Assembly (NCBI RefSeq): GCF_900964775.1
Contig: NC_041809.1
Span: 248,001-312,000 of the forward strand
Source of the DNA: Scleropages formosus
Lineage: Eukaryota > Chordata > Actinopteri > Osteoglossiformes > Osteoglossidae
Direction: 5' to 3'
DNA: 64,000 nt
In this document: positions 46,272 to 57,689 of the stretch, piece after piece
Numbering within the stretch: the stretch's first letter is position 1
Layout of the letters: every line of letters begins with the position of its first letter
Notes under the pieces: model-generated
The model's input: the letters and a program-made list of their open reading frames with translations, nothing else
Told to the model about the DNA's origin: nothing
Databases searched by the model: none
Position numbers and translations under genes: made by a program

Positions 46272-48616
46272 CAACAGGTAATTAATGTTAAGGTATAAAG
46301 CTGATGTTGTTGGTCTCCTTGGAGGATGGGTTTGGCTGAATAGACGAGTAACAGTAACTGGGACATTTCCATAATTCACACAGTCCTCTGGTGTGTCCCA
46401 GCAACTGAACCGATAGACATCTTTACATCCCTCAGAGCGTGACGCAGCTCTCTGGCAGCGTGTCACCACTACAAGGCGCTGCTCTGATCTGCTTTTCCAT
46501 GGCGAGGAGGGCAGCAGCAGATATTCCAGCAGAAGTGTTTTTCTATCTTTTTCTTAGTATTATTCTTCCTCTTTTAATATTCGTCGTATCGGGCTCTCCC
46601 CCGCCCCACCTTGGCTCACGCAGTGATGTCATCAGTCAGTGCCACGGTGCCCAGGACAGTACAAGGCAAAGGAGCGAGACCAACCCCCACCCTTCCTTTC
46701 TGCGAGCGCACCTGTCCGCCTTTGACTTGACAGACTATGAACGTAGTTCTTATTTTACGATCGTCTGATTTACCGTCACTTTTTACTACAGTGTATCCGT
46801 GTTAATCTCCATTTGTGCGTGTTTGCTTAGTGTGGAGACGCGTCGGAACTCCACCAGGTACAGCAGCACGCTTCCTCCCAAGATGCCCCTCCTGGTCAAC
46901 GGCATCCACAAGGACATATACAGGTACGGAGCCAGAAAGGGTTACCAAGGTGGTCGAGACCCCCAGCCGTGGAGAGACGTGAGCACCTGTGGTTGCTGTT
47001 CTCATCCGTTTCTCATCGCTTTGCATGTGACGCTTCGGAAGCTCCACCCTCCCTGCATGCCTGCCGACACGGTCGCGCCTGAGGCTCCCCCGCAGCGGCC
47101 CGGCTCGGCACCTGGACCGGGACGCGGACGAGGTCGGCTCCAGGTGAGGTTACGTGCTGAACCCATGCCCAGATGTCCACGCCCCTGATGTCAACACCCT
47201 GCACACGTCAGGCTTGGTCTCTCACGGCCGTCTCCCCCCAGGGCCCGGAGCTCAAGCACCAGCTGTCTGGCCCCAGATGAGGGATTTCCCTCCCCTGAGC
47301 AGCAAAGGTACAAAGAAAACGCTTCTCTTTCTCCTCCGAGTTGGACGTGACCTCAGTGGCCACTCCCCCTAGTGGCAGATGTCGCCAGCCTCACACAGTC
47401 CCTGCCTTTCCTGTCTCCCTGTCGGGGGCGCCGCGGGACACTCTCAGGTGGACTCGGTCGCTACCACGCAGACAGCCTGCAAGCCCCAAAATGGTGATGG
47501 AGACCGGTCCCCCCAAAGATGACAGGTAGAGCTCCCAGCCCCAGGTGTGGTAGCCCCTCCCACTGAGACCCCTCCCCCAGGAGCACGGTGTAGGTCTTCA
47601 CCACGTGTGGCCTCAAGACGGAGCGCTTTCCTCGCACTGCTCCCACACCAGCTGCTTGTTCCCCGTGAGCCGCCTTGGATCGTCTGCTTAATAATTTACG
47701 TGTGTCTTCCATGCGTCAAATTGTTTGAGGATTTGGACGGATGCATTCCGACACCTTTCTACGTGTCCCTTCCTTCATTTTTTCCTTTAAATCCTTTGTC
47801 ATTTTCACGTGGCGCTCATGTGCCCCGACTCAGGCGACACAGAACTCTCTGAAAGGCGATAAGAAAACGCGTGACAGTGTCAGGTGGGACGGGTGGGACA
47901 CACTAACAGACCGGAAACTCCTGAAACTTTGCCAATAAACCTGTCCAAGGGTCTGTAGCTGATGTATCGTTGCTGTTTTTGTGGTTCCTCAGCAGTGCGG
48001 TAAGTGACATAGGAACACATGCATGGCAGCACAGTGTGCCTCAGGGCCCTGTCCTTGGGTCTCTTTGTCTCTGGACACCTTTCTACCGCTCTCTGTCTTT
48101 CATGTTGTTGTTTACAATTCTCTCCTGGACCCCCCAGTGTCTCGAGGATCCAGCCAACCTCCATACTCAGAGGCAACAGAAGGGCGGCGCCCCTGCGTCC
48201 AATCGGCCAGGCTTCTCTTGGAGGATCCGCCCCCTGCTCGCCTCGTCCGGACAGGTGCTGAACCCAGAACCCTAACCGTAACTGTAGCCTTGACCGCTGC
48301 TCTCTCTCCAGGGGGGGCTGTAGGTGATTTGAAAACAGCCTCAGTGTGTAGGAGAGATGGACACACTTACGTGGTCACAACAAGGAACGAGATGCTGTTT
48401 TGTCCTCATGACTCACTGTCAGCAGTAAGTGTTCATGTTGCATTTTAATGAGGACCTCCTCTTGCTCTTTGCTCCCCCCCCCCTTACTGTTCTTCTTGGG
48501 TGCAGAGGTGCAGTGCGCAACAGCCCCTGTACCCCCCCAGACATGGAGAAACCTCCAGCAGGTCGCAGAGTGAGGCAACTTCCGCAGGTCCCTGTGAAAG
48601 GAAGCTGTACAGAGGA

Positions 48617-48671
<55 letters not shown>

Positions 48672-49738
48672 CGTGCGTGTGCGCGCGGGGGGGCGGGAGT
48701 CACCTCTTGCGGATCTGTGCTCCCAGTGGCTGAGGACCGCTCTCGGCAGAGGCCCACGAAAGCCAGTTCCTACCAGTCCCCAAGCGCCAGCAATACCGCA
48801 CCCAGCCAGCAGAGGGAGCTGAAGGGCAAGCGACAGGTGAGCGCCATGCAGGCCGTGTTTCTGCGCGGTAGTGTCTCTCGGGTGTTTGCGGTTCTCACCG
48901 CACCAAGCTCTGCTGTGACGGCGCTCGCTGCTCCCTCAGCTCTACGGCGGGCACAGCAGCGGGAGCGTGTCGGACAGCGAGCTCAGCGATGCGTCAGCCA
49001 CGTCCCGCCGCAGCAGCGCCTCGCACATCAGCAGCGGCAGTTACGCCTCGGTGCAGTCGGAGCAGCCGCGGGGTCGAGCCAGGTGCGCGCGCACTGCCCG
49101 GTCCGGTCACTCCAACACGCCGCAGACTTGAGCTCTGCACTGCTCGTCGCTGTCAAAGAAGAGTCGCTCTGTTACCGTGGTAACGCCGGTGCTCCGACGG
49201 CTCGTCAAAACACAGGTCCAAGTCTCTGGAGAGCTGCAAGGGGGTGGAGCGCAGAGAGAGGAGGATATCGTGGGGGGTGGTCGACTGGGAGGAGACGCAG
49301 GGCGAGAGGCGCAGGAGCCTCTCCGGCGACTCCAGGAGGAGGCACTCTGTTGCGGGGGACCTCAGGTAAAAGCCCGCCTTCCCGTGGCCCCGCCTCCTCT
49401 AACCCCCCGGCTCCCGCTCGGGCCCGCGTGACCCTGGCACGTCTCGAACCCTCCTCCCCACGAACCCGCAGCCGCTCTCCGAGCCGCAGCCTGCTCAAGA
49501 GCACCAGCGTTAGCGGTGAAATCTACGCCCTGGAACATGGCGACGGCAGCCAGTCGGACCCGGCGCCGAGCAAGAGGGCCAAGCAGCGGCGGGCCAGCCT
49601 GGGGGCACGAGTGGCGGCGGTGGTGTCGCGCAGCAGGAGCACATCGCAGCTCCACCAGGCAGGTGCGTCCAAGCCCCTCCAGAGGGGGGCGCCCTTCATC
49701 GCTGACGCTTTGTCTCCAGCATCTGTCAGTGTCACCCA

Positions 49739-49777
<39 letters not shown>

Positions 49778-51833
49778 ACACGCACGCGCGCGCGCAGAAC
49801 TGCCCAGTCTGTGCTGTAAGACACAGCTTCTGTTTGTCAGGTAAAGCAGGCCAGTAGTTGCACTCTGAATCTCTGCCGCGCCGGGCAGTTTGAAGTTCGG
49901 TGAGACACTTTGGACGATGAGCTGGGCGAGTCCCAGGCTCACGAAACCTTGGCGAGCGTCCCATGCAGGCTGTTGGTGTACAGCTCTCAGCCTTCTCCTC
50001 CTCGTCCTCCTCACATGGCAGGCGGAGAGACGGGTTGCGGTTGACTCTGCAAAGCTCACTGTTGGACATTCAGTAGTGCGAAGCAAGCGGACGCCGTGGA
50101 CCTACCTAGGAACGGCGCGCTCTCTGGAGCCGACGTGCGTTCGGCTTCCGCGCCGCGCTCTCCGAGGGACGTGGACACGAGCCGCGGGCCGCGTTGGGCT
50201 CTGGGACCGCCAGATGCTTGTCTCGTTCGTGTCCGGTGTCCTCAGCGAACTATTTTCCCTGCCCATCGCTTTAGGGCTGAGTTAATAGGCACGTCGGAGA
50301 GCGGCGGGCCGCTATTGGCCGAGAATCGTCTCATTTCTCGCAGGCCTCACGATGCCTGACTAGGACCGGCGTCTACAGTTGTCTCGGATCGTCTGAGATC
50401 GAAGGTGAACCGGTGGAGCACGGTCTTGGCTGCAGGCTTAGCGAACGTGCTTCGAGTGCCGCTCGAGGACAGTCGAGCGGCGTCCGCGGCGGCGGTCCGT
50501 CGGAGTCGGCCTGCGTCTGCTTCCAGAGTTCTGCCGAGGCCTCCGACCTCAAACGGCTCCGGCTCTCGCCGGTCACTTGGCGGCGGCTCCACACCGTTCG
50601 CAGAAGATTCGGAGCAGATGTAACGCAGTCAGGCGCCTTTGAAGACACAGCTGATCTTCTTTAAAGTGCCGTATATTTAAGCTCCCTGCCTATTTATGTT
50701 TTGATTCATGGATCTTGAAGAGGCCCAAAGAGACACATCAGCGGCTCCTCGCTCTGCCAGGCTGCTGGGTAAAAGCATAACAGGTCTGACTGCCGTAAAT
50801 CACACGGAGCGCAGCTGGACTCCCCTCTCAGTCCAGCGCCTAGTCTCTCGCTGCCCCCAGTAGGTGCTCTACCGTCTCGGCGGCTCTTCCCGTCCCTGGG
50901 GGTCCGCTGTTTCGGTGGCTCTTCCTCAGTCTTTTCATTTCCTGCTCAGCATGAGCCTCTGCTCATCCCTGACTGCACTCGTTCGGTAGATTGAGCCACG
51001 AGGAAGACGTGAAAGGATGTAACGCATGATACAGGGAATCCGAGATGTAACTTGTCAAGGGTATAGGGAAAAGGGCTCGTCTGAGACTTACATTAATTCA
51101 TTTAGTTGACGCTTTCCTCCAAAGCGCCTTACGGTGTTAAGGTCACAATTACGGATCATGGGAATCACGGATAATGTAGTTCTGTGGGCATACAGGAACA
51201 GTGAGAGATACGTGTCGGTGGGCCCCGAGCAGCTCTGTGCAGGTGAGATTTTGGGGCGGACAGGGCGCCGTGTCGCTGGCTAAAGTGAAGAGGGCCGCGA
51301 GAGCCGAGCGTCCCGGTCACAATGCCAGCACCGGAGGAAGGGGGGTGTTTCTCGCCTAACTTTGACAGGAATGGCTGCTGTGAGCTGAAGTGAGGAACAG
51401 GGGGCGCCACTGAGCGCATGATCTCACGGAGACCTCACATGATCTCAGACAGCATGTAGTCCCTGCACGGCCACAGTGCTGCGCTGCTCTCACACACAGG
51501 TAACAGCTAACCTGTGTGCTCTTGCGTGTGTGTGTTTCAGAGGCCAACAGGAAGCCGAGGGGTCCGATCCAGCGGAGCCAAGAAACAGGCGTGGCTGCGG
51601 AGTTCCTCCGGCAGCCCGGTCGTGAGTGCGCCGAAGGCGCCATGAACAGCTACAGCTCCGAGGGCAAGTGAGCACCCGAGCTGCCGTTCCCACCTGTGTT
51701 ACACGCACCTGCCGCACTCAGATTGGAAGAGTGTGTGTCTGGCTGGAAACCTGATAACCCCAGTAACCTCGAAAGCCCTACTCCCGGGTCTGTCGTACAC
51801 ACACGTCCCACACTTACACCTACTCCAAGTGCA

Positions 51834-51868
<35 letters not shown>

Positions 51869-54278
51869 TCGCACATGATCAAGGCCAGCGGTGTAGTGGT
51901 TAAAGGTCCTCCCAACGAAATGAGCCGAGTTCAAGTGCCACCTTCTGCAGTAGTAGCCTCGATTAAGGTATTAACTGCAAATTGATACACTAAAAATGTC
52001 CAAGCTACATAAATGGGTAAATGAATGGGTAAATTCTGACATGTATGTCACTTTGGAGAAAAGCCTCTGTGAAATGAAGCGTGAATCAGTGTAAGTGATG
52101 TAAAGTGTAAACGATGGGGCTCAAACTGTTTCTGCTGAAGCGCAGACTGTGTATATGGGTCAGTGGCCCAGGTGTGAGGGGGCCGTGGGGCACAAACGGT
52201 GGGTGGGGCACAAACCACTGGGCCAGTCGAGGCTTTGAAGGGCCGCAGTCTCCGCCAGGCATTCCTCCGCGGACGAGCTCATGGAAAGAGCTCTCGCGGC
52301 ACACGGCCGCCGTCCAGCTCGTCTCTTCGCTTCTCTCGGACATCTCGGCCGCCGGCGGCAGGTGCGTGCAGCCAGCTGGACCCGAGTGGGCGTCGCCTTC
52401 GCCGGACCTGCGCCGCTTTATTCCTTGTTCTCCAAAGTGACGTATAACTACTATTAACTAGAGTTTAACTGACTGATACCTTTATCCAAGGTGACTTACT
52501 CTGTTAGATATAGTACAGTAAACCGTGGCAACTAGTAAACTACAGTCTCCCTCACACACACACACACACACACACACAAGTGAAACACAAGTGTTTGGTC
52601 TGTGGGAGAGAACCAGAGCACCTGGAGGAAACCCATGCAAACTACACACAGACAGAAGGGGATCGAACCCACAGCCAAATGCGCCACACAGGAGCTGTGA
52701 GACACCAGCGCTACCGTTTTTGCCGCCTTGCCAAAATTATATTAATTAGTTATTGATTAATTTATCTGGCACCTTTCTCCAAAGTGACAGCAGGAGGTGG
52801 GATTCGAACCTGAGTCCTTTGAGCGCAAGGCAACAGCTGTAACCACTGCACCCCCTGCTGGAACGAGCGTGTCCACGTGGGGGTGCGGAATTGGAGAAGG
52901 ACGTGTCTCACCGGCGTCTCTTGTATCCGGCGCAGCCTCCTCTTCTTAGGCACCCAAGTGGGGGCGGACGGCCAGTTCAGTGACTTCCTGGACGGCCTCG
53001 GACCGGCGCAGCTGGTTGGCAGACAGACCCTGGCCACGCCTGCCATGGGTGAGCAACGCTTCCTGTGTTAGCTCCTCCCCTTCCTGTTCTCTGCTTCGGC
53101 GTGTCTCGGTGTCCCGCTGGTCTCACCTCCCACAACGGAGGCTCCTCTTCACGAGAATTTCGACATAAAGAGCAAATGTAATTTGTAGCTGAAAATTTGC
53201 ATAACGAGGCATCGGCTCACGCAAGGAAGTCCTGATGGCTCCTCGCTCGCCTGCCATTGGTCCGACGCCAAGTGACAAGCACGTCTCAAAACCTCCCGAC
53301 TCTTCATCATAATAGTAATAATAATAATAATAGTAATGATAAAGAGAGTTAGATAAAAGAAAAAAATAGATAGACTAGTAATGATAATGTAAAGAGCCCT
53401 AAAAACCCAAAAAAGTTGTGCTAGGAGTTGAAGAGGCCTCATGTAAGAGTGGATGGGTCACTCATGGGTCACACACACGTGCTCCGCCTGCATACGCACG
53501 ACCGCGTCTCTGGGTGCGGCTGTGTGTCCGGGTGCAGCTCACCTGCTCCTCCACCTTCTCCAGGTGACATCCAGATGGGGCTGCTGGGCAAGAAGACGCA
53601 GCTGGAGGTGGAGGTGATCCGAGCCCGAGGCCTCACACCCAAACCGGGGTCCAGATCCCTCCCAGGTGAGCGGGTTGCCATGGTAACGGTGCATAACACC
53701 ACGCCGCACGTGTCCCTCTGCGTGTCTCACTTGCATCAGCAGCTGTATCAGCTGCTGCCGCCCTCACCTTGGGTTACCAGGGTAAAGAGGTTTGTACCCG
53801 TGTTCCCTTCCCAAGCACCGTACGTGAAGGTCTACCTGCTGGACAACGGCATCTGCAGGGCCAAGAAGAAAACCAAGTGTGCGCGGAAAACGCTGGACCC
53901 CCTCTACCAGCAGGTGCTGCTCTTCGAGGAGGGCGCCCACGGCAAGATGCTGCAGGTGAGCACCTGGGAAAAGGTTCGCTGGCAGAGCACAGGAAGTGCT
54001 GCGTCCCCGGCTCACGCTGTCCCTTCTCCCTGTCCCTGTCCCTGTCCCCTGTCTCCCAGGTCATAGTGTGGGGAGACTACGGGCGAATGGACCACAAGTG
54101 CTTCATGGGAGTCGCCCAGATCCTTTTGGAGGAGCTGGACCTGTCGAGCACTGTGATCGGCTGGTACAAGCTGTTTCCCGCCTCCTCTCTGGTGGACCCC
54201 ACGCTCGCGCCGCTGTCTCGACGGGCCTCCCAGCTTTCGCTCGACGTTTCGCCGGGGCTCTCGGGGGTTCGCTCTTAG
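37731..54278 (+). CDS. rims1: Regulating synaptic membrane exocytosis protein 1 (RIM1), N-terminus missing
   Basis: Twenty-six coding exons with compatible phases: 37731-37971, 39384-39628, 39946-40565, 40663-40703, 41572-41679, 41775-41874, 42410-42533, 44457-44718, 44802-44932, 45126-45297, 45481-45580, 45689-45818, 46831-46923, 47242-47307, 47448-47525, 48138-48254, 48506-48618, 48727-48836, 48940-49082, 49216-49365, 49472-49662, 51541-51667, 52936-53048, 53564-53665, 53816-53955 and 54060-54278. Together they give 4036 bp, about 1344 residues. Order is zinc finger, basic linker, PDZ, C2A, Ser/Arg-rich linker, C2B, as in RIM1. RIM1 is the presynaptic active-zone scaffold that binds Rab3, Munc13, calcium channels, RIM-BP and liprins. 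The first exon must enter in phase 2, so an upstream exon with the Rab3-binding helix (LTEEER type) is required but was not found. The whole visible gene fits in 16.5 kb. It is downstream of ogfrl1 and upstream of kcnq5, as in human 6q13. Confidence 0.95.
39091..39258 (+). repeat. 21-bp minisatellite in rims1 intron
   Basis: Eight tandem variants of TCTCACTGTCCCCTACACCTG. The 21-bp period equals seven codons and keeps frames open on both strands (LTVPYTC-like heptads in plus, GDSETGV-like in minus). It lies about 125 bp before the zinc-finger exon at 39384. Confidence 0.9.
39946..40703 (+). CDS. rims1: rims1 linker exons between zinc finger and PDZ
   Basis: The 620-bp exon 39946-40565 is open in the phase set by its neighbours. 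It encodes a basic, Ser/Glu-rich segment ending with [21 protein letters not shown], resembling RIM1's SVSSSEEEGVSTPEYTSCEDVE. The next exon, 40663-40703, encodes [13 protein letters not shown], matching LDYYWLDPATWH of RIM1. Confidence 0.8.
40970..41265 (+). mobile_element. tRNA-derived SINE (family C), plus orientation
   Basis: Reads GTGCAGCGAGTAGTGTTG, GTGGGTTCGATCCCCGCTCA, GAGTTTGCATGTTCTCCCC and TTTCCTCCCACAGTCCAAAG, then a different 3' end (GGGATAGGCTCCGGATCACC, AAACTGGATGGAAGG). The head matches family C while the tail is a separate module. Intronic in rims1. Confidence 0.8.
41572..42533 (+). CDS. rims1: rims1 PDZ-domain exons
   Basis: Three exons encode [77 protein letters not shown] and [11 protein letters not shown]. 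This is the RIM PDZ fold, which binds ELKS and N/P/Q calcium-channel tails. LGLKV is the carboxylate-binding loop. Confidence 0.96.
44457..45580 (+). CDS. rims1: rims1 exons encoding the PDZ-C2A linker and C2A domain
   Basis: Exon 44457-44718 begins [15 protein letters not shown] (RIM1 DIPRIPESSHPPLES) and joins in phase 0 to 44802. The C2A exons encode [75 protein letters not shown] and [20 protein letters not shown]. As in other RIMs, the domain lacks the full calcium-ligand Asp set. Confidence 0.95.
45689..49662 (+). CDS. rims1: rims1 alternatively spliced Ser/Arg-rich linker exons
   Basis: Ten exons match RIM1 in order: [12 protein letters not shown] (46831), [19 protein letters not shown] (47242), [14 protein letters not shown] (47448), [13 protein letters not shown] (48138), [12 protein letters not shown] (48506), [10 protein letters not shown] (48727), [19 protein letters not shown] (48940), an extra exon 49216-49365, then [20 protein letters not shown] (49472). 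RQLPQVP carries the PxxP segment bound by RIM-BP. Most junctions are phase 2, permitting exon skipping. Confidence 0.88.
46113..46270 (+). mobile_element. tRNA-derived SINE (family A), 3'-truncated, running into a GT array
   Basis: GGGGGGCATGGTGGTGCAG head, GGGGTTCGAGTCC B box, CTGACGTCCTGTCC body, then (GT)n at 46224-46269. The array probably grew inside the element's body after insertion. Intronic in rims1. Confidence 0.8.
48619..48667 (+). repeat. (GT)n array containing a rims1 splice donor
   Basis: About 48 bp of GT immediately follow exon 48506-48618, so the donor dinucleotide is the first GT of the array, followed by GC/GCGT interruptions. Confidence 0.95.
49739..49796 (+). repeat. (CA)n microsatellite, rims1 intron
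   Basis: CA dinucleotides with one TACACA interruption and a CGCG-rich end. Confidence 0.95.
51541..54278 (+). CDS. rims1: rims1 C-terminal exons with the C2B domain
   Basis: Exons encode [109 protein letters not shown] and [20 protein letters not shown], ending GVRS-stop at 54276-54278. C2B binds liprin-alpha and PIP2. This is the most conserved part of the gene here. Confidence 0.97.
51885..52105 (+). mobile_element. tRNA-derived SINE (family B), rims1 intron
   Basis: GCGGTGTAGTGGTTAAAGGTC head, TTCAAGTGCCACCTTCTGC, GATTAAGGTATTAACTGCAA, ATAAATGGGTAAATG, TGTATGTCACTTTGGAGAAA and a GAAGCGTGAATCAGTG tail. A (CA)n array abuts its left side (51838-51865). Confidence 0.8.
52525..52730 (-). mobile_element. 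tRNA-derived SINE (family C), partial, rims1 intron
   Basis: Minus orientation: GTTTGGTCTGTGGGAGAGAA, CACCTGGAGGAAACCCATGC and GGGATCGAACCCACAGCC in plus sense, with (CA)n at 52553-52579 replacing part of the tail. A family-B head fragment (GGGATTCGAACCTGAGTCC) follows at about 52745-52862. Confidence 0.75.
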
Positions 54279-54575
54279 GGAAGGTGCCTGGGCTGGGCTT
54301 TGAGAGCAGAGCCCCGACATCTCCGCGTGCACCTGCCCTTCGTGCTGTCGCTCCGTTCTCACTTTCTGACACATGGTTGTTTGGGTCGCACGAACCATTC
54401 CGACCCCTCCGCTGACCCTCAGCGGTCAGACGTCAGGTGGTCTCACTTGCTCTGCTCGCTCTCTTCCAACAGAGACGGGAGGTTTGTGACGATTTTAGTG
54501 AATTTTTCTCATTTACTTTGTGTTTCCCAGTAGAAGCCGTGTTGCGCTGCAGCTGTAGTCCCACGATGAACACGG

Positions 54576-54576
<1 letters not shown>

Positions 54577-54614
<38 letters not shown>
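54577..54614 (+). repeat. (GT)n microsatellite in rims1 3' UTR
   Basis: About 38 bp of GT, 300 bp past the stop codon. Confidence 0.95.
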
Positions 54615-54615
<1 letters not shown>

Positions 54616-55042
54616 AGGTAGGTATGTACAAACCCAGACTCGCTGTGTCAGCATGATGACTGATGTCTGTCGGCGTGTGTGATGAGCACATGGCACACAC
54701 TTGTAGACACGCCCCGATGGACACGGGGGAGGGAGGCCATGGGGTTCGCACCCTGGGCCGTAGTTGGCCTCACCCCCGCACCCCCCATCCCAGCCCAATC
54801 CTCTCCCACCACAAACAATGACCAGATGCCGCAGGGACCGCGACTCATGTGAATAGAGTAGAAAGCACCTCTCCTGTGCAGCACAACCGGAGGAAGTACC
54901 ATCGCTGTTACTGTTTACCATGTCTGGAATGTGTCCTATGGTAAAAACACACATGTTCACCGCAGTGTTTATCGTTTGTACCAAATGTTCTTCAAATGAG
55001 CTGTATGTTTTATATGGAACAGTTTGTTTTTATTATTTTACA

Positions 55043-55048
55043 AATAAA
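55043..55048 (+). promoter_or_regulatory. rims1: Polyadenylation signal, rims1
   Basis: AATAAA after an AT-rich run, about 765 bp downstream of the rims1 stop. Confidence 0.55.
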
Positions 55049-55419
55049 AGCCCGAGTGGTCAACTGTGATGAATATCTAATGACTGTCATGTACAGATCT
55101 AACCTCAGTGTGTGTCAGTGTGTGTTCAGAGCCCCCCCACGCTTCCCCACCCCCCTCTCCGTCCGCCCCGGCCATTCGGAGACATCCCTCCCCCTTAAGC
55201 GTCCTTTCTACTTTCACATACAGTTAGGCTTAGCAACTTTTTTGCTGAGTCGACACTATTCTTACGTGTATTTGCAGTACTTCACCCATTTATGCAGCCA
55301 AGAAGTCGAAGTATCTTGATCCCTGGTACGTCAGCAGGGCCTGTTTCTGGGGGCAAACGAGCAGCTTTCGGGTCCTTCACGTTCTTAACGGCGCTGTGTT
55401 TACACCTATGTTCGTTCTT

Positions 55420-55590
55420 TCATCTGAAACTTTTCTACTGTTACTCATTTACACAGCAGGGTAATTTTTACTGTTTCACTTCAGGGTGAGTGCCTTAACT
55501 GAGGGTCCTACAGCAGGAGTGGGATTTAAACGTGGATCACTGAGTCCCAAGGTGGTGGCTTTGACCACTCTGCTCCTGCTCACTTGTCTC
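55420..55590 (-). mobile_element. tRNA-derived SINE (family B)
   Basis: Plus-sense reading shows ACACAGCAGGGTAATTTTTAC, CTACAGCAGGAGTGGGATTT and GGTGGTGGCTTTGACCAC, the reversed family-B body and head. Confidence 0.7.
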
Positions 55591-57284
55591 AGTAGTTCCC
55601 AGGTGGTTCAGGGCTCAGATGGATTCAGGTCCCACAGTGAAGTAAAACGCTGTCGTTAACCTAGGATCCACCGATGAAGATGAAAAGGAAATCCAAAGAA
55701 CGAACCAGGAAAACCAAACCAATTAATTTGCGACCGACCTGTGGTCGAAGTGCCCTCATGAGCGCGGTGACACAGACGCGTCCGTGGCTCTCGGTTTGCG
55801 CAAAAGCACCAGCGGAGCCTCCTCGCTCACACCAGCGCCAGCTAGGGTCAGTGCAGTGTCCAGGCTGGACGTTTCGCCTTGGAGCGAAAGGCCACGTGGG
55901 ACAACGGTTGAGCTCCTCGTTGTTCATCACTGGAGAAAAGTGTGCGATAAATGAGCAAACGTAAATACGAGATGATTTCCTTTGCAAACGTACTAAATAC
56001 GGCATAATCTTCAGTTTCCCCATCACTGGGTGCGTGCAGCCGCGGTATGAAACGCGCTACACGGATAAACGAATGCAGGAATAAAGACGACGGCTCGCCG
56101 AGACGCGCGCTCGACACGCAGCGCGGTAGCGACTCGATTCCACCGGGGGCGCGCTGTCCTGCCGAAGGAGTCCTTTCCACCTCCACGGCAGGACGATGCG
56201 GCGCCCCTCTCGGATGCTGCGGGTCCTCGGACCCGAGTCGCGCTACGGCTGGACGCTGCCCTTCTCTGCTCTCTGCACGGGGCTTCTTCTCGGCCTTCGC
56301 CGCCTCCCTCTATTATACATCTGTGACGGGTGCTTCCCTGGCGCCACTGAAGTTCGAAAGGCCACATGGGGGCGTGACCTTTCGCAGCACTATTCATAGC
56401 CCCGGGGACGGGCCGTGACCCCATCTCCCTTTAATGTGTCCCACATGAAAAGAGCGGCGATACGGTGCCAAGTGGAGACAATGCAGAGACGGCTCATTAC
56501 GGCTCTCAGGTGAATCTCTGCAGCGGAGGAGGAGGAGGAGGAGGAGGAGGGCCACAGCGCAGTGCGCACGCACCCTTGAGTGTGTTCGGTTGGTCATCGG
56601 CGTGTTCGCTTCATCACGAACTGCGATGAGCAGGCGGACGCAGCCCGTGAAGCTGATGGACTTGGCTCCTCGAGACACGTTAGGACGTCCATCCCAAACT
56701 ACGGCTCTGGAGCTGCCCGAGAACAGCTGCGTCGTGAGGCCAAGTTATTAATATTCATCACTTCCAGTGTTCGCTCTGAGGAAGTCAGGAGCTCTGGTCC
56801 AGGCCAAGCTGAGTGTTCGTGCCTCACAGGAGCTGGCCGAGAAGGTGCCTCCGGTCTCACGATCGCTGTCAGACGCACACCCTGCGGTCACCTGTGTGTC
56901 TCCGTGTGTGTGTGTGTGTGTTTTGTCTTGATCTCCCTGCATTATGTAAAGATTGTCACCTAACAACAGTGATGTATATTGTGGTATTTAAATTAAAATT
57001 CCTTGCATTTCATAAATTCCACCTGAAAACAATCTGTTGTGTCTCAGATGAGATGTTTTTTCAAAAGGTCACCAAGTCTAACACAAGCACAACATATTCC
57101 ACTTAGGTACCTCTCAATATACTACGGTACATCTGTGAGTGAAAACTGCATTTGTAACAGTGTGCAACCAGCACAGAGTCTCTACCATCCAAGACACCAG
57201 CAGGTTGCCGGTTCTGTGGCAATTTTCAGAGTCACCAGCCGCCACCACCGGTTGCCAAAGTCCACTCGACTGTCAGTTTTATTA

Positions 57285-57425
57285 GTCAGGTGCTCAGCAG
57301 AGGCTTCTGACCAAAGGGAGGTACGGTAGGTGACAAGCAGCTCATCATATTTAAACAGCAGAGTGCGACTTGAACCAGCATCCTTAAGGTAAAGACTGCA
57401 GATGTTTAACCACAGCGCCCCCTGC
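57285..57425 (-). mobile_element. tRNA-derived SINE (family B), head half
   Basis: Plus-sense TTTAAACAGCAGAGTGCGAC, CTTGAACCAGCATCC and AACCACAGCGCCCCCTGCAG, the reverse of a tRNA-like head. Confidence 0.65.
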
Positions 57426-57689
57426 AGACACTGTTGGGTTAGTGATATATGTACAGTATGTGCGCATGTTTGGTGTTGCTGCCTTCTGCTCCTGGCACGA
57501 GATCCACGCATTGTCGTTAACGGGTTGCCGTTTGTACTGTTTTCTGTTCTACTGAAATGTTCTGTTCATCAGAACTCAAGGCTCTGTATGATTCTCTAAG
57601 TTAAATAAGTTTTGTGTATGATACATGTTTCCATACAGCATTTGATCAGTTGATTCTGTAATTTTCAGCAGTGCATGAATGGAACCTGA

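Noticed and set aside
47060-47142. Open stretch resembling RIM linker ([18 protein letters not shown])
   Set aside because: No convincing acceptor, and exons 46923 and 47242 already join in phase with matching RIM1 sequence.
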